Notes under the pieces: model-generated | What the model was told of the DNA's origin: nothing | What the model saw: only the letters and a program-made list of their open reading frames with translations | The model's database searches: none | Shown: positions 16,915 through 25,631 of the stretch, one piece after another | Position numbering within the stretch: the first letter of the stretch is position 1 | Layout of the letters: each line of letters starts with the position of its first letter | From: Acidobacteriota bacterium | GTDB lineage: Bacteria; Acidobacteriota; Terriglobia; Acidiferrales; UBA7541 | NCBI GenBank assembly: GCA_003165465.1 | Contig: PLUM01000010.1 | Span: 132,125 to 178,101, forward strand | Direction: 5' to 3' | DNA: 45,977 bases | Translations under genes and position numbers: made by a program

Positions 16915-17530
16915 TCATCACGTCGTGCGAGCCGGGCTCCGTACCCTCCTGGAGACCAAGAGCGGGTGGCAGGTCTGTGCGGAGGCCTCTAACGGGCGTG
17001 AAGCAGTGGAAAAGGCTGGTGAACTAAAGCCGGACGTGGCCGTCCTGGATATCGGAATGCCTCTGCTGAACGGGATTGAAACCACTTCTCAGATCCGCAA
17101 AGTTTCACCGGAAACCGAAATTCTCATATTGACCATGCACGACTCCGAACTCATGATCCGAGGCGTTCTGGAAGCGGGAGCGCGAGGGTACATTTTAAAA
17201 GACGATGCGGATCGCCATTTGATCGCGGCTGTGGAAGCTCTCCGCCGTCACAAACCGTACTTTTCCTCGCGAATATCCGCGGCCGCGCTCCAGGCAAAGC
17301 CGCCTTTGGGTGAGGCTTCCGCGCAACCGCGGCATCGCTTGACCCCCCGCCAGCGCGAGATCGTGCAGCTTCTGGCCGAAGGAAAAGGCAACAAGGAAAT
17401 CGCCGAATTCCTAAATATCAGTGTAAAAACGGCGGAGACACACCGCGCCAATATCATGCTCAAGCTCAATTTCCACTCGATCACGGAGCTGGTCCGGTAC
17501 GCGGTGCGCAACCACATCATTCAAAGCTAA
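16886..17530 (+). CDS. NarL/LuxR-family response regulator
   Basis: This 214-residue protein has an N-terminal receiver (ADD at 8-10, phospho-Asp D55 in VAVLDIGMPLLNGIE, Lys in YILKDDADRH) and a C-terminal LuxR-type helix-turn-helix (LTPRQREIVQLLAEGKGNKEIAEFL, read in two parts, then VKTAETHRANIMLKL). The GTG start follows GAGG and overlaps the kinase gene by 29 bp, so it is the cognate transcription regulator of that HisKA_3 kinase (inference from context and family). The second half of the gene and its downstream spacer are duplicated in tandem just after it. Confidence 0.93.
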   Translation: MPVRILVADDHHVVRAGLRTLLETKSGWQVCAEASNGREAVEKAGELKPDVAVLDIGMPLLNGIETTSQIRKVSPETEILILTMHDSELMIRGVLEAGARGYILKDDADRHLIAAVEALRRHKPYFSSRISAAALQAKPPLGEASAQPRHRLTPRQREIVQLLAEGKGNKEIAEFLNISVKTAETHRANIMLKLNFHSITELVRYAVRNHIIQS

Positions 17531-18315
17531 ACCCCCCGCTTCCTCATGTACAAGTAATCCCCTAGGTAATCAGCCGGATTTCGTTCCCGTTCGTGGCAAG
17601 GCACACTACACGGCAGATTGGAACTTTAAGGAAATGCCGCCTGCGCGGCAAAGGTTCCACAAAGAGGCTTCCGAGAAATGTCACCGAAAATACTGATTGA
17701 AACCACTTGTCAGATCCGCAAAGTTTCACCGGAAACGGAAATTCTCATATTGACCATGCACGACTCTGAACTCATGATCCGAGGCGTTCTGGAAGCGAGA
17801 GCGCGAGGGTACATTTTAAAAGACGATGCGGATCGTCATTTGATCGCGGCTGTGGAAGCTCTCCGCCGTCACAAACCGTACTTTTCCTCGCGAGTATCCG
17901 CGGCTGCGCTCCAGGCAAAGCCGCCTTTGGGTGAGGCTTCCGCGCAACCGCGGCATCGCTTGACGCCCCGCGAGCGCGAAATCGTGCAGCTTCTGGCCGA
18001 AGGAAAAGGCAACAAGGAAATCGCCGAATTCCTAAATATCAGTGTAAAAACGGCGGAGACACACCGCGCCAATATCATGCTTAAGCTCAATTTCCACTCG
18101 ATCACAGAGCTGGTCCGGTACGCGGTGCGCAACCACATCATTCAAAGCTAAACCCCCCGCTTCCTCATATACAAGTAATTCCCTAGGTAATCAGCCGGAT
18201 TTCATTCCCGTTCGTGGCAATGCACACTACACGGCAGATCGGAACTTTAAGGAAATGCCGCCTGCGCGGCAAAGGTTCCACAAAGAGGTTTCCGAGAAAT
18301 GTCACCGAAAATACT
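17074..18315 (+). repeat. 621-bp tandem duplication (two units)
   Basis: Units 17074-17694 and 17695-18315 are nearly the same with no length difference, differing by scattered substitutions. The sequence GATTG occurs at 17074, 17695 and 18316, so the duplication joint has 5-bp microhomology. Each unit contains the distal two thirds of the NarL-type gene, the spacer with its leader palindrome GCCGCctgcGCGGC, and the first codons of the cheY-like gene. Confidence 0.93.
17678..18151 (+). CDS. Chimeric truncated response regulator (CheY start fused to NarL body)
   Basis: The first seven residues MSPKILI come from the start of the cheY-like gene (copied at the duplication joint), and the rest, from ETTCQIRKV on, is the distal part of the NarL-type regulator. 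The product would have 157 residues: the acidic pocket and phospho-Asp (D55 of the parent) are gone, while beta-strands 4-5 of the receiver and the whole LuxR HTH (LTPREREIVQLLAEG, KTAETHRANIM) remain. The start codon keeps the ribosome site of the cheY-like gene (AAAGAGG), so it may be translated. It could bind DNA without phosphorylation control, or simply be an inert by-product. Confidence 0.6.
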   Translation: MSPKILIETTCQIRKVSPETEILILTMHDSELMIRGVLEARARGYILKDDADRHLIAAVEALRRHKPYFSSRVSAAALQAKPPLGEASAQPRHRLTPREREIVQLLAEGKGNKEIAEFLNISVKTAETHRANIMLKLNFHSITELVRYAVRNHIIQS

Positions 18316-18682
18316 GATTGTCGACGACTCGAGTACGACTCTTCTGATGGAAGAAATGCTTCTGAAGAAGTACACCAACATTGAAGTGGTGCTGGCGCGC
18401 GATGGCAAGGAAGCAGTCGCCACAGCGCTCTCTGAAGAGCCCGACCTGATCTTGATGGACGTGATCATGCCGAAAATGGACGGGTTTGCGGCCTGCCGCG
18501 AAATGCGGCGTCATGAGAAATTGCAGGCGGTTCCCATCATCCTGGTAACCAGCCGGGGCGAGCCGGACAACGTGGAGAAGGGATTTGAAAGCGGCTGCAA
18601 CGACTATCTCACCAAGCCGGTTGACAGCAACGAACTCATCCAGATGGTCAACGGCTATCTGGCCATCGAAAAGGAGCGCTAG
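18299..18682 (+). CDS. CheY-like response regulator
   Basis: This 127-residue lone receiver domain has VDDS (8-11), phospho-Asp D54 in LILMDVIMPKMDG, Ser in LVTSRGE and Lys in YLTKPVDS. It opens the chemotaxis gene run and may carry the phosphate from CheA to a target; whether that target is a flagellar motor, pili or something else cannot be seen. The 5' leader is the duplicated spacer. The stop TAG is followed directly by the ATG of the GAF gene. Confidence 0.9.
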   Translation: MSPKILIVDDSSTTLLMEEMLLKKYTNIEVVLARDGKEAVATALSEEPDLILMDVIMPKMDGFAACREMRRHEKLQAVPIILVTSRGEPDNVEKGFESGCNDYLTKPVDSNELIQMVNGYLAIEKER

Positions 18683-19306
18683 ATGGCATCCAAAACCAAC
18701 GAAGGTTCTGGAGCTTCCACGAACGCGGCCGGTATGCCGGCCAACGGACTTGCCGAACAGCTTGAGGTGCGCTCGGAAGAATATCTGTGCTACTGCCAGA
18801 GCACTCTACCCTCAGCCGAGCGCCACACGACGTGGAGCAGGTTATATGCGGCCAGCCAAAAACTCAGCCAGGCGGTGAGAGAGAACACCGTAGCCGACAT
18901 GGTGCTGGAGATCGCTTCGAATTTCATGGGTTGTGAAGAGGTCGCCATATTGAGGCTGGACGCGGATTACAAGCAAATCTCTTTTCTGTCTGGCGTCGGG
19001 GTCACGGGGAAGCACCGGCATGCGCTGCAGAGCCACACCGAACAGCTCATAGCGGAAATCCAACGCGGCCAGGTTCGCATTGTTAATAACAAGGTTCCAG
19101 GAGACGAATTGCTGGCGAGTCTCGGAATCACCGGGCTCATCCCGCTCTCACAAGGCCATGACGCGGAAGGCGCGATCGTGTTTTTCAATCTCTTGCCCCA
19201 GCGGCAAGGTTTCGATTCAAGAGACCGCGAACTGATGGGATTGCTTGCGATTTACGTGGGACCGAGCCTGTTCGCTCCGCAGGAAACTTCCGGGAGAATA
19301 CGCTGA
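18683..19306 (+). CDS. GAF-domain protein in the chemotaxis operon
   Basis: This 207-residue protein has a probable coiled N-terminal part (YAASQKLSQAVRENTVADMV) and a GAF-like domain from about residue 70 to 195 (VLEIASNFMGCEEVAILRLD, LGITGLIPLSQGHDAEGAIVFF, DSRDRELMGLLAIYVGPSLF). No output domain is present. The start directly follows the cheY-like stop and the end overlaps cheD by 1 bp (TGATG), so it is translated with them. It may sense a ligand or act as an adaptor; that is inference. Confidence 0.8.
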   Translation: MASKTNEGSGASTNAAGMPANGLAEQLEVRSEEYLCYCQSTLPSAERHTTWSRLYAASQKLSQAVRENTVADMVLEIASNFMGCEEVAILRLDADYKQISFLSGVGVTGKHRHALQSHTEQLIAEIQRGQVRIVNNKVPGDELLASLGITGLIPLSQGHDAEGAIVFFNLLPQRQGFDSRDRELMGLLAIYVGPSLFAPQETSGRIR

Positions 19307-19836
19307 TGAGCAATTGGACTGAGCCGGGGATCGATGACCAGCAGGGTTCCGCTGAGGCCGTGAAGGCCGCGTCGGAGTTAAACCAAATGTATCTTCATCC
19401 GGGAAACTTATGCGCCTCGCGGGAACCCGTCAATCTTTCTTTCATCGTGGGTTCGTGCGTGGGGATTTGCATATTTAACCCGCGTCTTTCGATTGGCGGA
19501 GCAGCCCACTATCTCCTGCCCCTTCAAGGGGACGAGGGTGCGCCTTCGCCCCGGTATGGGGACGTTGCCATCAAGCAACTGTTGGACGGCATGATGCAGG
19601 CCGGCAGCACGAGGAAAGATCTGCGCGCACATATCTACGGCGGGGCTTGCGTGGTGCAGGCGTTTCAAGACAGCAAACACGCGTCGATCGGCGATAAAAA
19701 CGTGCGCGTGGCGCTGGACATGCTTTCCCAAGAAAAGATTGCCGTTGTCCATCAGGAAACGGGCGGACAAAAAGGACGGAAGATCAGCATGCGGACCGAT
19801 ACCGGCGAAATCATCTGCAGCCTGATAGGAAGCTAA
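19306..19836 (+). CDS. cheD: Chemoreceptor glutamine deamidase CheD
   Basis: This 176-residue protein shows the CheD catalytic Cys in GSCVGICIFNP (C51) and His in GGAAHYLLP (H68), with YGDVAIKQLLDGM and HIYGGACVV as in the family. CheD deamidates specific Gln residues of chemoreceptors and in some bacteria works with CheC (family knowledge); no cheC is visible. It overlaps the GAF gene by 1 bp and ends 2 bp before cheA. The receptor encoded downstream is the obvious substrate. Confidence 0.92.
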   Translation: MSNWTEPGIDDQQGSAEAVKAASELNQMYLHPGNLCASREPVNLSFIVGSCVGICIFNPRLSIGGAAHYLLPLQGDEGAPSPRYGDVAIKQLLDGMMQAGSTRKDLRAHIYGGACVVQAFQDSKHASIGDKNVRVALDMLSQEKIAVVHQETGGQKGRKISMRTDTGEIICSLIGS

Positions 19837-19838
19837 CC

Positions 19839-21488
19839 ATGGACATCTCCCGCGATATTATTTTGAAAAGCTTTCTCACCGAAGCCGGCGAGGGTCTCGC
19901 GAAAATGGAGGAGGCCATCCTGGCGCTCGAGACTCATCCGGACGATACCGAACTGATCCAGACTATTTTCCGTGTGGTGCACACCTTCAAGGGCAATGCC
20001 AGCATTCTCGATTTGCCGAAATTCCAGAGTTTCGCGCATACCCTGGAAAATCTACTGGACGAGATACGCAACCTGACTCTCGGCATCACGCCGGAAATCG
20101 TGGATCTGCTACTGGCCTCGCTGGATGTGCTCCGGGAGATGACGGCCGGAGCGGGCGAAGGCCGGGACGAGACGAGCGCACGCACGCGCACCGTCGTGGG
20201 CAAAATTACCAAATGCCTGGCGGCCAGCGTCGCGGACAGGAAAGAGAAGGGGCCGGAAGAGATCGCCGCCACGGCCACTCCGGCGGCCATGCAAAGCGCG
20301 GGCACGAATGATGCCATACAGACCGTGCGGGTCGAGATCAGCAAGCTGGATCGTTTGCTCGACCTGACCGGAGAAATTGCGATTGCGCGCGGGCGCATCG
20401 GCAAATTGCTGGAAAACCCAGAACACACCGATTTCGACGAACTGCGTGAAACCTCGCGTCTTTCCGACGCCCTGTATACGGAGCTTCAGGAAACCGTGCT
20501 GAAAGCCCGCATGGTACCGGTGGGGCCTCTTTTCCGCCAGCATATCCGGACGGTGCGCGACTTGGCGAAGTCCCACGGAAAGATGGCTCGCCTGCAAATC
20601 GAAGGCGAGGACGTCGAAGTGGATACCTCGGTGATCGAGCATCTCAAGGATCCCCTGCTGCACATGATTCGGAATGCGATTGACCATGGCATCGAAGTGC
20701 CCGCGCAGCGGAAAAAGATAGGCAAGCAGCCGGCCGGCTTGGTTACCGTGCGGGCCGTCCATCAGGGCGCCAACATCGTGATCGAAGTTTCCGATGACGG
20801 TTCGGGACTGGACCGCGAACGGATCGCGGAAGTCGCCCGAAAACGCGGGATTGCCGCTGAACCGGAATCGATGCCGGAGCAGGATCTGTTCCAACTGATT
20901 TTCGAGCCGGGCTTTTCCACCTCCGCCAAGGTCAGCGACATGTCGGGGCGCGGCGTGGGGATGGATGTGGTTCGCCGGAACGTGCAAGCGTTGCGCGGCA
21001 ACGTCGCCATCAGCAGCGTGCGAGGCGCGGGTTCCACCATTCATATCAACCTGCCTCTGACGCTGGCGATTATCGAAGGCTTTGGAGTGGGCGTGGGCGA
21101 TGAAACGTACGTCATACCGCTGGATCAAGTTCTGGAGTGCGTGGAGTTGCCCGACGATAGCAAGAATTCGAAATATGCGACCGGGGTTATGGAACTGCGC
21201 GGCGAACCTGTGCCGTTTCTTCAGCTGCGCGACCATTTTCAATTGCCCGACGTGCGCGGCGCCCGGCAGAACATCGTGGTTGTGCAACATCAAGGCAAGC
21301 GGGCCGGTCTGGCCGTGGACACCTTGTACGGATCGTCGCAGACGGTCATCAAGCCCCTCGCTCATCTCTTCAAGGATGTTCCGGGGGTTTCCGGTTCGGC
21401 CATCCTGGGCACCGGCCGTGTCGCGTTGATTCTGGATGTGCCGGCGCTGCTGCGCAGCTTTGAATTGGAAACTGTGGAAGCCGTATAG
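19839..21488 (+). CDS. cheA: Chemotaxis histidine kinase CheA
   Basis: This 549-residue protein has P1 (Hpt) with H48 in [13 protein letters not shown], a linker with no recognisable P2 domain, P3 dimerisation ([21 protein letters not shown]), P4 ATPase ([36 protein letters not shown]) and P5 CheW-like ([38 protein letters not shown]). It is a standard cytoplasmic signalling kinase but short for CheA because P2 is absent. The ATG is 2 bp after cheD. The chemoreceptor gene starts 94 bp after the stop. Confidence 0.95.
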   Translation: MDISRDIILKSFLTEAGEGLAKMEEAILALETHPDDTELIQTIFRVVHTFKGNASILDLPKFQSFAHTLENLLDEIRNLTLGITPEIVDLLLASLDVLREMTAGAGEGRDETSARTRTVVGKITKCLAASVADRKEKGPEEIAATATPAAMQSAGTNDAIQTVRVEISKLDRLLDLTGEIAIARGRIGKLLENPEHTDFDELRETSRLSDALYTELQETVLKARMVPVGPLFRQHIRTVRDLAKSHGKMARLQIEGEDVEVDTSVIEHLKDPLLHMIRNAIDHGIEVPAQRKKIGKQPAGLVTVRAVHQGANIVIEVSDDGSGLDRERIAEVARKRGIAAEPESMPEQDLFQLIFEPGFSTSAKVSDMSGRGVGMDVVRRNVQALRGNVAISSVRGAGSTIHINLPLTLAIIEGFGVGVGDETYVIPLDQVLECVELPDDSKNSKYATGVMELRGEPVPFLQLRDHFQLPDVRGARQNIVVVQHQGKRAGLAVDTLYGSSQTVIKPLAHLFKDVPGVSGSAILGTGRVALILDVPALLRSFELETVEAV

Positions 21489-21582
21489 CCGCCGAGATTG
21501 GACGAAGCATGCGGCAAACAAGTTTGCAATTGGTTCCCGGGTCCGTACGAATTCTAATTTGAGGAGTCAAGGAGAAACAATC

Positions 21583-23262
21583 ATGTTGAAGAATATGAGA
21601 ATCGCAAGGCGTTTGATGCTGGGGTTTGGCGTGGTGTTGGCCCTCCTGGTGGTGGTTGCCGGCACGGGCTATTGGGGACTGGACTCGGTCAAACGAGAGA
21701 CTATTTCCATGCTGCAAGGCGACGCCCAGATGTCGCAGCTGGCCGCTCTGATCAAATCCGACACGTTGGAATTGCGGCGGGCGGAGAAAGATACATTCTT
21801 AAATGTCGACGACTCCAAAATTCGCGAGGGATACGTTGCCACGTGGAAAAACATGCGTGAACAGTTGAAGACCCACCTGGCTGAAGTCGGCAAAAAAAAT
21901 CTGACCGCGGACGACAAACAGACGATTAAAAATATGGATGAAAATGCCGCAGCCTACGAGGCCGGCTACACCAAAGTTCTCGGCATGATCGAGGACGGGA
22001 AGATAAAAACTCCGCAAGGCGGCAATGAGGCCATTATGGAGTTTAAGATTCCTATTCACGCCCTGGAGCAGGAGGCTACCGATTTATCGGAGGCACATTT
22101 CAAGATCATGTCCGGCATGGACCAGGTGATGACGGACTTAGCACAGCGGACAATGTTTATCATGATGATAATTGTTGTCATCGCGGCGATCATCGCGATT
22201 TCCATAGCGCAAATCATTGCCCAGGGCGTGAGCCGTCCGGTGGAGACCATGAATAATCATCTGTCGGAGATGGCTTCGGGCGGAGGCGATCTGACCAAGC
22301 GCATCGATGTGAAGTCCACGGATGAAGTCGGCCAGATGAGCGTCTCCCTCAACGCATTCCTTGAAAAGCTCGAGAAGATCATCATCGAGGTGAAGGGCGG
22401 GGCAGGCTCGATTTCCAGCGCCGCGCAGCAGATATCTTCTTCCGCATCGTCTCTCTCGCAGGGCACCAGCGAACAGGCCGCCTCGGTCGAGGAAAGCAGC
22501 GCCAGCCTCGAGGAGATGAGCGCCTCAATCAACCAGAACTCCGACAACAGCCAGAAGATGGAGCAGGTGGCCACCAAGGGCGCGCGGGAAGCGGAAGACA
22601 GCGGCAAGGCTGTTACCCAGACCGTGGACGCCATGAAGTCCATCACCGAGAAGATCAACATCATCGACGAAATCGCCTACCAGACTAATCTGCTGGCCCT
22701 GAACGCGGCCATCGAAGCGGCCCGCGCCGGCGAGCATGGCAGGGGCTTTGCAGTCGTGGCTACCGAAGTCCGCAAGCTGGCGGAACGCAGCCAGACGGCG
22801 GCCAAGGAGATCAGCGCGCTGGCCACGGACAGCGTCAAGGTCGCGGAACAGTCCGGGCGGCTATTGAGTGAATTGGTGCCCTCGATCCAGAAGACCGCCG
22901 ATTTGGTGCGGGAAGTATCGGCGGCCTCGCGCGAGCAGGCTTCCGGCGTGAGCCAGATGAATAAGGCCATGGCCCAAGTGGACCAGGTGACGCAGAGGAA
23001 TGCGTCTTCGGCGGAAGAGCTTTCCAGCACGGCCGAAGAGATGGCGTCGCAGTCGGAAGCGCTGTCGCAGTTGATGGGATTCTTCAAGACGAGCGACGGA
23101 GAAGCCACCGGGTTCCGATTCCAGCATCATGGCGGCACGGGAACCAGGACCAAAACACTGCACTCTCCGCAACAACATGCCAACAAGCCGTCGGTTCCGG
23201 CAACAAAACCGAACGGACGCGCGGCCGAACATGAAGAAGAACTCAGCTACTCGCGATTCTAA
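21583..23262 (+). CDS. Methyl-accepting chemotaxis protein with C-terminal tether
   Basis: This 559-residue transmembrane receptor has a first membrane segment ([17 protein letters not shown]), a helical four-helix-bundle-like sensor part (about 35-185), a second membrane segment ([17 protein letters not shown]), HAMP ([20 protein letters not shown]) and a signalling domain with the conserved tip [20 protein letters not shown]. After the signalling domain come about 50 hydrophilic residues ending in SYSRF, which fits the x-aromatic-x-x-aromatic tether that binds CheR/CheB in some receptors. ATG 21583 follows AAGGAGA; an earlier start at 21436 lies within cheA. Ligand unknown. Confidence 0.94.
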   Translation: MLKNMRIARRLMLGFGVVLALLVVVAGTGYWGLDSVKRETISMLQGDAQMSQLAALIKSDTLELRRAEKDTFLNVDDSKIREGYVATWKNMREQLKTHLAEVGKKNLTADDKQTIKNMDENAAAYEAGYTKVLGMIEDGKIKTPQGGNEAIMEFKIPIHALEQEATDLSEAHFKIMSGMDQVMTDLAQRTMFIMMIIVVIAAIIAISIAQIIAQGVSRPVETMNNHLSEMASGGGDLTKRIDVKSTDEVGQMSVSLNAFLEKLEKIIIEVKGGAGSISSAAQQISSSASSLSQGTSEQAASVEESSASLEEMSASINQNSDNSQKMEQVATKGAREAEDSGKAVTQTVDAMKSITEKINIIDEIAYQTNLLALNAAIEAARAGEHGRGFAVVATEVRKLAERSQTAAKEISALATDSVKVAEQSGRLLSELVPSIQKTADLVREVSAASREQASGVSQMNKAMAQVDQVTQRNASSAEELSSTAEEMASQSEALSQLMGFFKTSDGEATGFRFQHHGGTGTRTKTLHSPQQHANKPSVPATKPNGRAAEHEEELSYSRF

Positions 23263-23276
23263 CGAAGGAGGAGACG

Positions 23277-23864
23277 ATGAAAACTGCGATGAAAGAAGTA
23301 GTCGGGCAACAGCAGTATCTGACGTTCTTCCTGGCCGGCGAGGAGTATGCGATCAGCATCCTCAAGGTAAAGGAGATCATCGAGTACGACACGGTGACGA
23401 CTGTACCGAAGATGCCGAAATGGATCCGAGGGGTCATCAACCTGCGCGGCGCCGTGGTGCCAGTGGTGGATCTGGCGGTGAAATTCGGGTTGGAGGAACG
23501 GCCCGTCACCAAGACGAGTTGCATCGTGATCGTGGACGGGCAACTTGAAAACCAGAACACCACGATGGGCATCGTGGCCGACTCCGTGAGCCAGGTGATG
23601 GACCTGACGTCGGACGACATCCGCGAGGTCCCCGAGTTCGGCACGCGGGTGCAGGTGAGCTACCTTCTGGGCATGGCCCAGTTGGGCAAGAAGTTCGCCC
23701 TGCTGCTGGATGTGGACAAGGTGCTCTCGACCGATGAACTGCTGAACCTGGAAGCTGTGGCAACGGCGAGTGCGGAAGGTGTGGAAGGTACGGAAGCGGT
23801 CGCGGCGGAAGGTTCGGAGAATGCACCCGAATCCGACGCGTCCAGGGAGTTGGAGTCGGTATAG
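23277..23864 (+). CDS. cheW: Chemotaxis coupling protein CheW
   Basis: This 195-residue protein has the CheW fold: YLTFFLAGEEYAISILKVKEII, PKMPKWIRGVINLRGAVVPVVDL, GIVADSVSQVMDL and LGKKFALLLDVDKVLS. It links receptors to CheA. The last 40 residues form an acidic Ala/Glu/Ser tail (VATASAEGVEGTEAVAAEGS) not needed for the fold. AAGGAGGAG is placed well before the ATG, 14 bp after the receptor gene. A palindrome at 23871 directly follows the stop. Confidence 0.95.
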   Translation: MKTAMKEVVGQQQYLTFFLAGEEYAISILKVKEIIEYDTVTTVPKMPKWIRGVINLRGAVVPVVDLAVKFGLEERPVTKTSCIVIVDGQLENQNTTMGIVADSVSQVMDLTSDDIREVPEFGTRVQVSYLLGMAQLGKKFALLLDVDKVLSTDELLNLEAVATASAEGVEGTEAVAAEGSENAPESDASRELESV

Positions 23865-23870
23865 CAGGCA

Positions 23871-23893
23871 GGGGCACGGCAATGCCGTGCCCC
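23871..23893. repeat. Perfect hairpin GGGGCACGGC-aat-GCCGTGCCCC
   Basis: A 10-bp perfect stem with a 3-nt loop lies 7 bp after cheW. It may be a REP-like element or a message-processing/termination hairpin; no T-run follows. It would separate cheW from the outer-membrane protein gene. Confidence 0.75.
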
Positions 23894-24038
23894 TACAAGC
23901 AAGACACGCCGATGGTGCAGGCGACATCAGCACTATCGGCATTTTTTTGAAAGATGCCGGGCGGCATGTGCGAAGCAAGGCGAGCGAACGAAAAACAACG
24001 GCCTGCGTCTCGCGTTCAATTTGTTGAGGAGGAATGAA

Positions 24039-25595
24039 ATGAAAGTATTGGGAACGGTATTGCTGAGCATGTGTCTAGTGACGTCTCCGCTGCTGGCGAG
24101 CGATGCCAGGGATGCGGGCAAAGAAGACGTGGCTGTCGCGACGAGCAGCGCGCCGGAAGCCTCCGCGCCGGCACCGACATCCACCGCGACGGCTGCGGCC
24201 GGAACCTCCGCGCCCAGTCAGGCGGTCGCGACGGCCCCCCAAGCCGAAGAGAAACCGTCGCCCTTGTATTTCAAGATCGGGGCCGCGGAATTTTTTCCGC
24301 TGGGCTTCATGGATTTGACGAGTATCACGCGCACCACGCAACTGGGAGGCATTGGCACCAGCTTCGGCTCCATTGCCTTCGGCAACACCGTGGCCGGACG
24401 CCTCAGCGAAGAGCGCTTGTCCGTGCAGAACTCGCGCATCGGTTTGAGGACGCAAGCCAAGTTCGGCGAAGCGGAAGTGACCGGTTACCTCGAGGCCGAT
24501 TTCCTGGGCTATCAACCAGCCAACGCCTACGATACCAGCAACAGCAACACCCTGCGCATGCGCCTCTACTGGGTGGACTACAGGCGGGGCAAGTTTGAGG
24601 TGCTCGGCGGGCAATCCTGGAGCTTCCTGACTCCCAACCGTAATGGCCTTTCCGCACTGCCCGGGGATCTCTTCTACTCCCAGGACGTGGACACGAACTA
24701 TCAGTTGGGCCTGACTTGGGCGCGCCAGGCGGGAATTCGGTTCATCGTGCACCCCAATAGCAACTGGGCGGTCGGCGTGGCGTTCGAAAATCCAGAACAG
24801 ACTCTGCCCAGCTCCGTGGTCGTTCCAGCGGCAGCAGGCACGGGATACGCCTCGCAGTTTGACTCCAACAGCGGCAACACCAGCAGCTCAACCGGCGTCA
24901 ACAATCCGAACACGCCCAACCTTAGCCCCGATATTATTCCCAAGATCGCTTTTGACGCCAACCCCGCCGGTCACCAGGTTCACTTCGATTTGGCCGGGCT
25001 GTTTCGAACGTTCAAGGCCGTCAACGTAATTGCAACGCCCGGTTCGATCACCGCCGCCAATACGGTTTACACCTCCATTCACGGCGGTGGATTGGCCGGC
25101 ACGGTGAACGTCGAGCTTGTTAAAAACTTGCGGTTCATCACCACTGCTTTCTATAGCTACGGCGGCGGACGTTACATTGCCAGCACCAGCGGCCCGGATG
25201 TCATTGTCCGGCCGGACGGAACGCTTTCCGGGGTCCATTCAGGATCGGGCATCGGCGGCTTGGAGTGGACAAGAAATCCGAAGCTGGTGGTTTATGCGTA
25301 TTACAGCGGAGCGTATTTCGGCAGAAATTACGATTTGACCGGCGCTACCTATACAGGGTACGGCTTCCACGCCGCAGCGGCGCCGAGCAGCGCGAGCCTG
25401 GCCGCCGATCGATACCTCTATGAGCCTACGTTTGGCATTCACTACACCATGTGGCGGAACCCGAATTACGGCGACCTCAGGCTCATGACTCAATACTCGT
25501 ATGTTTCGCGAGCCCCGTGGTCCTTGCCGGCCACCGTCCCGAACACTGCCCACAGCAGCATGGTGTACATCGACCTCCGCTACGATCTTCCGTAG
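24039..25595 (+). CDS. Porin-like outer-membrane beta-barrel protein
   Basis: This 518-residue exported protein has a signal peptide MKVLGTVLLSMCLVTSPLLA, an Ala/Pro/Thr-rich linker (about 25-70) and then a long stretch of alternating, aromatic-edged strands (for example LRMRLYWVDYRRGKFEVLGGQSW, read in parts, and LRFITTAFYSYGGGRYIA) ending in DLRYDLP. The layout resembles DcaP-like/phosphate-selective porins of other Gram-negatives, with a missing N-terminal coiled coil. ATG 24039 follows GGAGG; an earlier frame start at 24021 precedes the ribosome site. It lies between cheW and cheR on the same strand, which is unusual. Solute unknown. Confidence 0.82.
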   Translation: MKVLGTVLLSMCLVTSPLLASDARDAGKEDVAVATSSAPEASAPAPTSTATAAAGTSAPSQAVATAPQAEEKPSPLYFKIGAAEFFPLGFMDLTSITRTTQLGGIGTSFGSIAFGNTVAGRLSEERLSVQNSRIGLRTQAKFGEAEVTGYLEADFLGYQPANAYDTSNSNTLRMRLYWVDYRRGKFEVLGGQSWSFLTPNRNGLSALPGDLFYSQDVDTNYQLGLTWARQAGIRFIVHPNSNWAVGVAFENPEQTLPSSVVVPAAAGTGYASQFDSNSGNTSSSTGVNNPNTPNLSPDIIPKIAFDANPAGHQVHFDLAGLFRTFKAVNVIATPGSITAANTVYTSIHGGGLAGTVNVELVKNLRFITTAFYSYGGGRYIASTSGPDVIVRPDGTLSGVHSGSGIGGLEWTRNPKLVVYAYYSGAYFGRNYDLTGATYTGYGFHAAAAPSSASLAADRYLYEPTFGIHYTMWRNPNYGDLRLMTQYSYVSRAPWSLPATVPNTAHSSMVYIDLRYDLP

Positions 25596-25631
25596 ACGGC
25601 GGGGCGCGAAATCAATTTAGGAAACGGGCCG

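Noticed and set aside
17074..18315. Possible CRISPR or insertion sequence because of the repeats
   Set aside because: There are only two 621-bp units with coding content, no spacers, no transposase and no terminal inverted repeats.
20109..21521. 470-codon minus-strand frame opposite cheA
   Set aside because: It is a His/Arg-rich shadow; CheA is complete on the plus strand.
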